Origin: JAAFHB01 sp963675995
GTDB taxonomy: Bacteria > Bacteroidota > Bacteroidia > Bacteroidales > Prolixibacteraceae
Direction: 5' to 3'
NCBI GenBank assembly: GCA_963675995.2
Contig: CAXXIY010000002.1
Span: 62,001 to 126,000 of the forward strand
Length of the DNA: 64,000 nt
The notes under the pieces were generated by a model that had not been told where the DNA came from, ran no database searches, and saw only the letters and a program-made list of their open reading frames with translations. This document shows positions 62,417 to 64,000 of this stretch, piece by piece (within the stretch, counting starts at the first letter, position 1; every line of letters starts with the position of its first letter). A program made the position numbers and the translations under genes.

Positions 62417-63265
62417 TTAGTAAGTGATTACAAGTTTAAAAAGACTCCATCCACCCTGATCAACAGAAGGAGTTAAATTTAAGGTAATCTTATGCAAACA
62501 AGCATCAATATCACCTTTACCTACAATTGCTGCGTTGGTATAGGAAGGCAATCCCCAATCTGCCAGGTTTGCAGCATAAATCTGCTTTGGAACGGTGATA
62601 AGGCGGGTGGATGGATCAATCGTCATCACAAAATCGCCTCCAAGTTCAGCAAAGTTTTTAAATTTTAAATGGGTTGCATCCACCTTTTCAATGGTGGTGG
62701 TGTAGACACCGCCATACCAGTAGTCATCACTAATTGTTGCTGTTCCGACAAATGTATCGATGTATAATGCACATACTGCAGGAAGTTTAAGGATAGGACT
62801 GGATCCCGGAAGATTTGTTGGTCCTGAGCCATAAGCTACGCCAAGCGGATTAAATGCGGGATACCATTTGCCATCCTTCATCTGAACATCAAGTCCAAAT
62901 TCAAAATAGTCACCAATAAGAATGGCCGATTTTCCAAACAATGTGGCCAGTTCAGCCCCTGTTACAGTATAAGTGGTAGGGAAGGTGGTAACTCCGGTTT
63001 TAAAAGTCTTAATAGCTGTTGAAGCATAATTCCCATTCATTGCAACTACGACTTTTGCATCAGTAGGAAGGTCTTTATAGTAGGAGTCAACAACGATCTT
63101 TCCTGTATAAGGTATACCATCCTGTATCAGTTTCTCCGACGTAGTATCAAAGGTGATCTTCGGGAGAGCTGCTAATTGTACATCCGGCATTCTCAGATCT
63201 GAACTACAGGAACCAAGAAACAGGACGACAAAGAAGAGTATTGATTTTATAATATTTGTTCTCAT
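62417..63265 (-). CDS. Surface glycan-binding-type lipoprotein downstream of SusD
   Basis: 282 residues with a lipobox (FLGSCSSD). The rest is beta-rich without a recognised catalytic motif, as expected for a SusE/SusF-like or other accessory binding lipoprotein. It starts 24 bp after the stop of the SusD-like gene, so it belongs to that operon and ends it, followed by a strong terminator. Exact family not recognised. Confidence 0.72.
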   Translation of the reverse strand: MRTNIIKSILFFVVLFLGSCSSDLRMPDVQLAALPKITFDTTSEKLIQDGIPYTGKIVVDSYYKDLPTDAKVVVAMNGNYASTAIKTFKTGVTTFPTTYTVTGAELATLFGKSAILIGDYFEFGLDVQMKDGKWYPAFNPLGVAYGSGPTNLPGSSPILKLPAVCALYIDTFVGTATISDDYWYGGVYTTTIEKVDATHLKFKNFAELGGDFVMTIDPSTRLITVPKQIYAANLADWGLPSYTNAAIVGKGDIDACLHKITLNLTPSVDQGGWSLFKLVITY

Positions 63266-63289
63266 CTTATATAAATTAATTGATTAATA

Positions 63290-64000
63290 TCATTTATCCC
63301 AGAAAACTTTGAAAGTTGAAGGATCTGTCTTTTGCTTTGGAGCGTTTGCATTCTTATTAATTTCTTCGTTTGGCCAAGGCAAGCTCAATGGATAATTCAA
63401 TGAACAACTAACTTTTACAGGAGGAAGTGTACGGTCTGGATCGCCACCTGCAGGAGGAGTCACATAACCACCCGGAGCCATCGTTGTATTGTTGGGGTCA
63501 AAAATAACGGGATAACCTGTTCTACGATAATCCGTATATTGGTCAACATAACTTCCGAAACTCGAAATCCACTTCTGGGTCATAATAATTTCCATCTTCT
63601 TTTCTGCGCTGGCAGCGTCATATAAAGCCAGGATCTTGGTTTTATAAGTTGTTGTTGTTGCAAGTGTAGCGATCGTAGGTACTGTTTGTGTTGATGCTAC
63701 CTTGGAGACAACATAGTCAACCTGCTTGAAGGCCTCAGTAAGCGCTGCACTAAATTTGGCCCTTGCATCACCCGCAATCACACCTGCAGCCAATAGTTCC
63801 GCTTCAATAAATAAACGGTCAGTGTAGGTGAGGAAACGATAAGGTGCAGCACCTGTTCCACTCGTTGCAGTAACTGTAGTTGCATCACCCTGGTCGTAAC
63901 GTCCACCACATGGATAGATTCCATAAACCGAAATTGATTTATCCTGAGAACGATCCCTGTCGGGTCCGTTTGAACCGAAATAAATAGAGGTAAATCCTCC
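63290..64000 (-). CDS. SusD/RagB family nutrient-binding lipoprotein, N-terminus cut by window edge
   Basis: 236 residues of the C-terminal part are visible, and the frame is open to the window edge, so the start and lipobox are outside. The pattern RFLTYTDRLFIEAELLAAG, then KKMEIIMTQKWISSF, YTDYRRTGYP and a final NYPLSLPWPNEEINKN is typical of SusD-like proteins. They bind oligosaccharides at the cell surface and work with a SusC TonB-dependent transporter, expected further right on the same strand. Confidence 0.93.
   Translation of the reverse strand, partial: GGFTSIYFGSNGPDRDRSQDKSISVYGIYPCGGRYDQGDATTVTATSGTGAAPYRFLTYTDRLFIEAELLAAGVIAGDARAKFSAALTEAFKQVDYVVSKVASTQTVPTIATLATTTTYKTKILALYDAASAEKKMEIIMTQKWISSFGSYVDQYTDYRRTGYPVIFDPNNTTMAPGGYVTPPAGGDPDRTLPPVKVSCSLNYPLSLPWPNEEINKNANAPKQKTDPSTFKVFWDK

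Noticed and set aside
1..64000. CRISPR arrays, tRNA and rRNA genes
   Set aside because: No regularly spaced repeats, cloverleaf or rRNA-like stretches were seen; small tRNAs could have been missed by eye.

Overview
The window looks like a chromosomal stretch from a member of the Bacteroidota, most likely a Bacteroidales/Marinilabiliales-type glycan degrader. The evidence is a SusD/RagB-type nutrient-binding lipoprotein at the right edge, many secreted or lipoprotein glycoside hydrolases (GH92, GH78, GH3, GH38, GH28), PF13088-type sialidase-fold proteins, DUF1080 proteins, twin-arginine Gfo/Idh/MocA oxidoreductases, at least one TAnnTTTG-type promoter element and a lack of strong Shine-Dalgarno sequences. 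No rRNA, tRNA or CRISPR array was seen. Almost every gene is devoted to taking glycans apart and processing the released sugars.

Layout. (1) 1-3319, minus strand: two sialidase-fold (BNR/Asp-box) secreted proteins and a DHDPS/N-acetylneuraminate-lyase family aldolase, divergent from an AraC regulator (3525-4376). (2) 4470-25793, plus strand: a long, tightly packed series with two GH78 rhamnosidases, a GH92 mannosidase, DUF1349, a DHFR/RibD-type reductase, a propeller+helical-toroid lipoprotein, a metallophosphoesterase, a GH3 with PA14, a divergent GH20-like protein, an S41-like protein and a Tat-exported Gfo/Idh/MocA oxidoreductase. (3) 25917-30739: a LacI regulator, a CocE/NonD hydrolase and, convergent with it, a GxGYxYP-family lipoprotein. 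(4) 30740-31610: gene-poor, with a probable gene remnant. (5) 31611-44736: DUF1080, ROK kinase, GmhA-like SIS isomerase, GH38, an MFS sugar permease, GH92 and three paralogous TIM-barrel-like proteins. (6) 44906-53066: a tight set with a PfkB kinase-HAD phosphatase fusion, a deoxyhypusine-synthase-like protein, Gfo/Idh/MocA, an AGE epimerase, an SSS symporter and DUF1080. (7) 53387-60084: a second propeller+toroid protein, a GH57/GH38-like barrel protein, a group II intron 5' fragment embedded in hairpin repeats, and a GH28. (8) 60296-64000, minus strand: a GDYXXLXY/DUF2157 membrane pair, a strong terminator, and the tail of a SusD-containing operon.

How the genes may work together (inference): secreted hydrolases trim a mannose-, rhamnose- and possibly sialic-acid- or uronic-acid-containing glycan. 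MFS and SSS permeases import the products, and ROK, AGE, SIS and PfkB-HAD enzymes phosphorylate, epimerise or isomerise them. Exported Gfo/Idh/MocA oxidoreductases plus DUF1080 proteins fit the known 3-keto-glycoside route of oxidative glycoside cleavage. Three LacI-type operator-like sites (near 4518, 26958 and 32433) may tie distant parts of the locus to the LacI regulator at 25917. The most unusual items are the sugar-phosphate module with a PfkB-HAD fusion and a deoxyhypusine-synthase-like neighbour, the paired propeller-toroid proteins, the triplicated DEP-motif family with one Glu-to-Gln copy, and the truncated group II intron.
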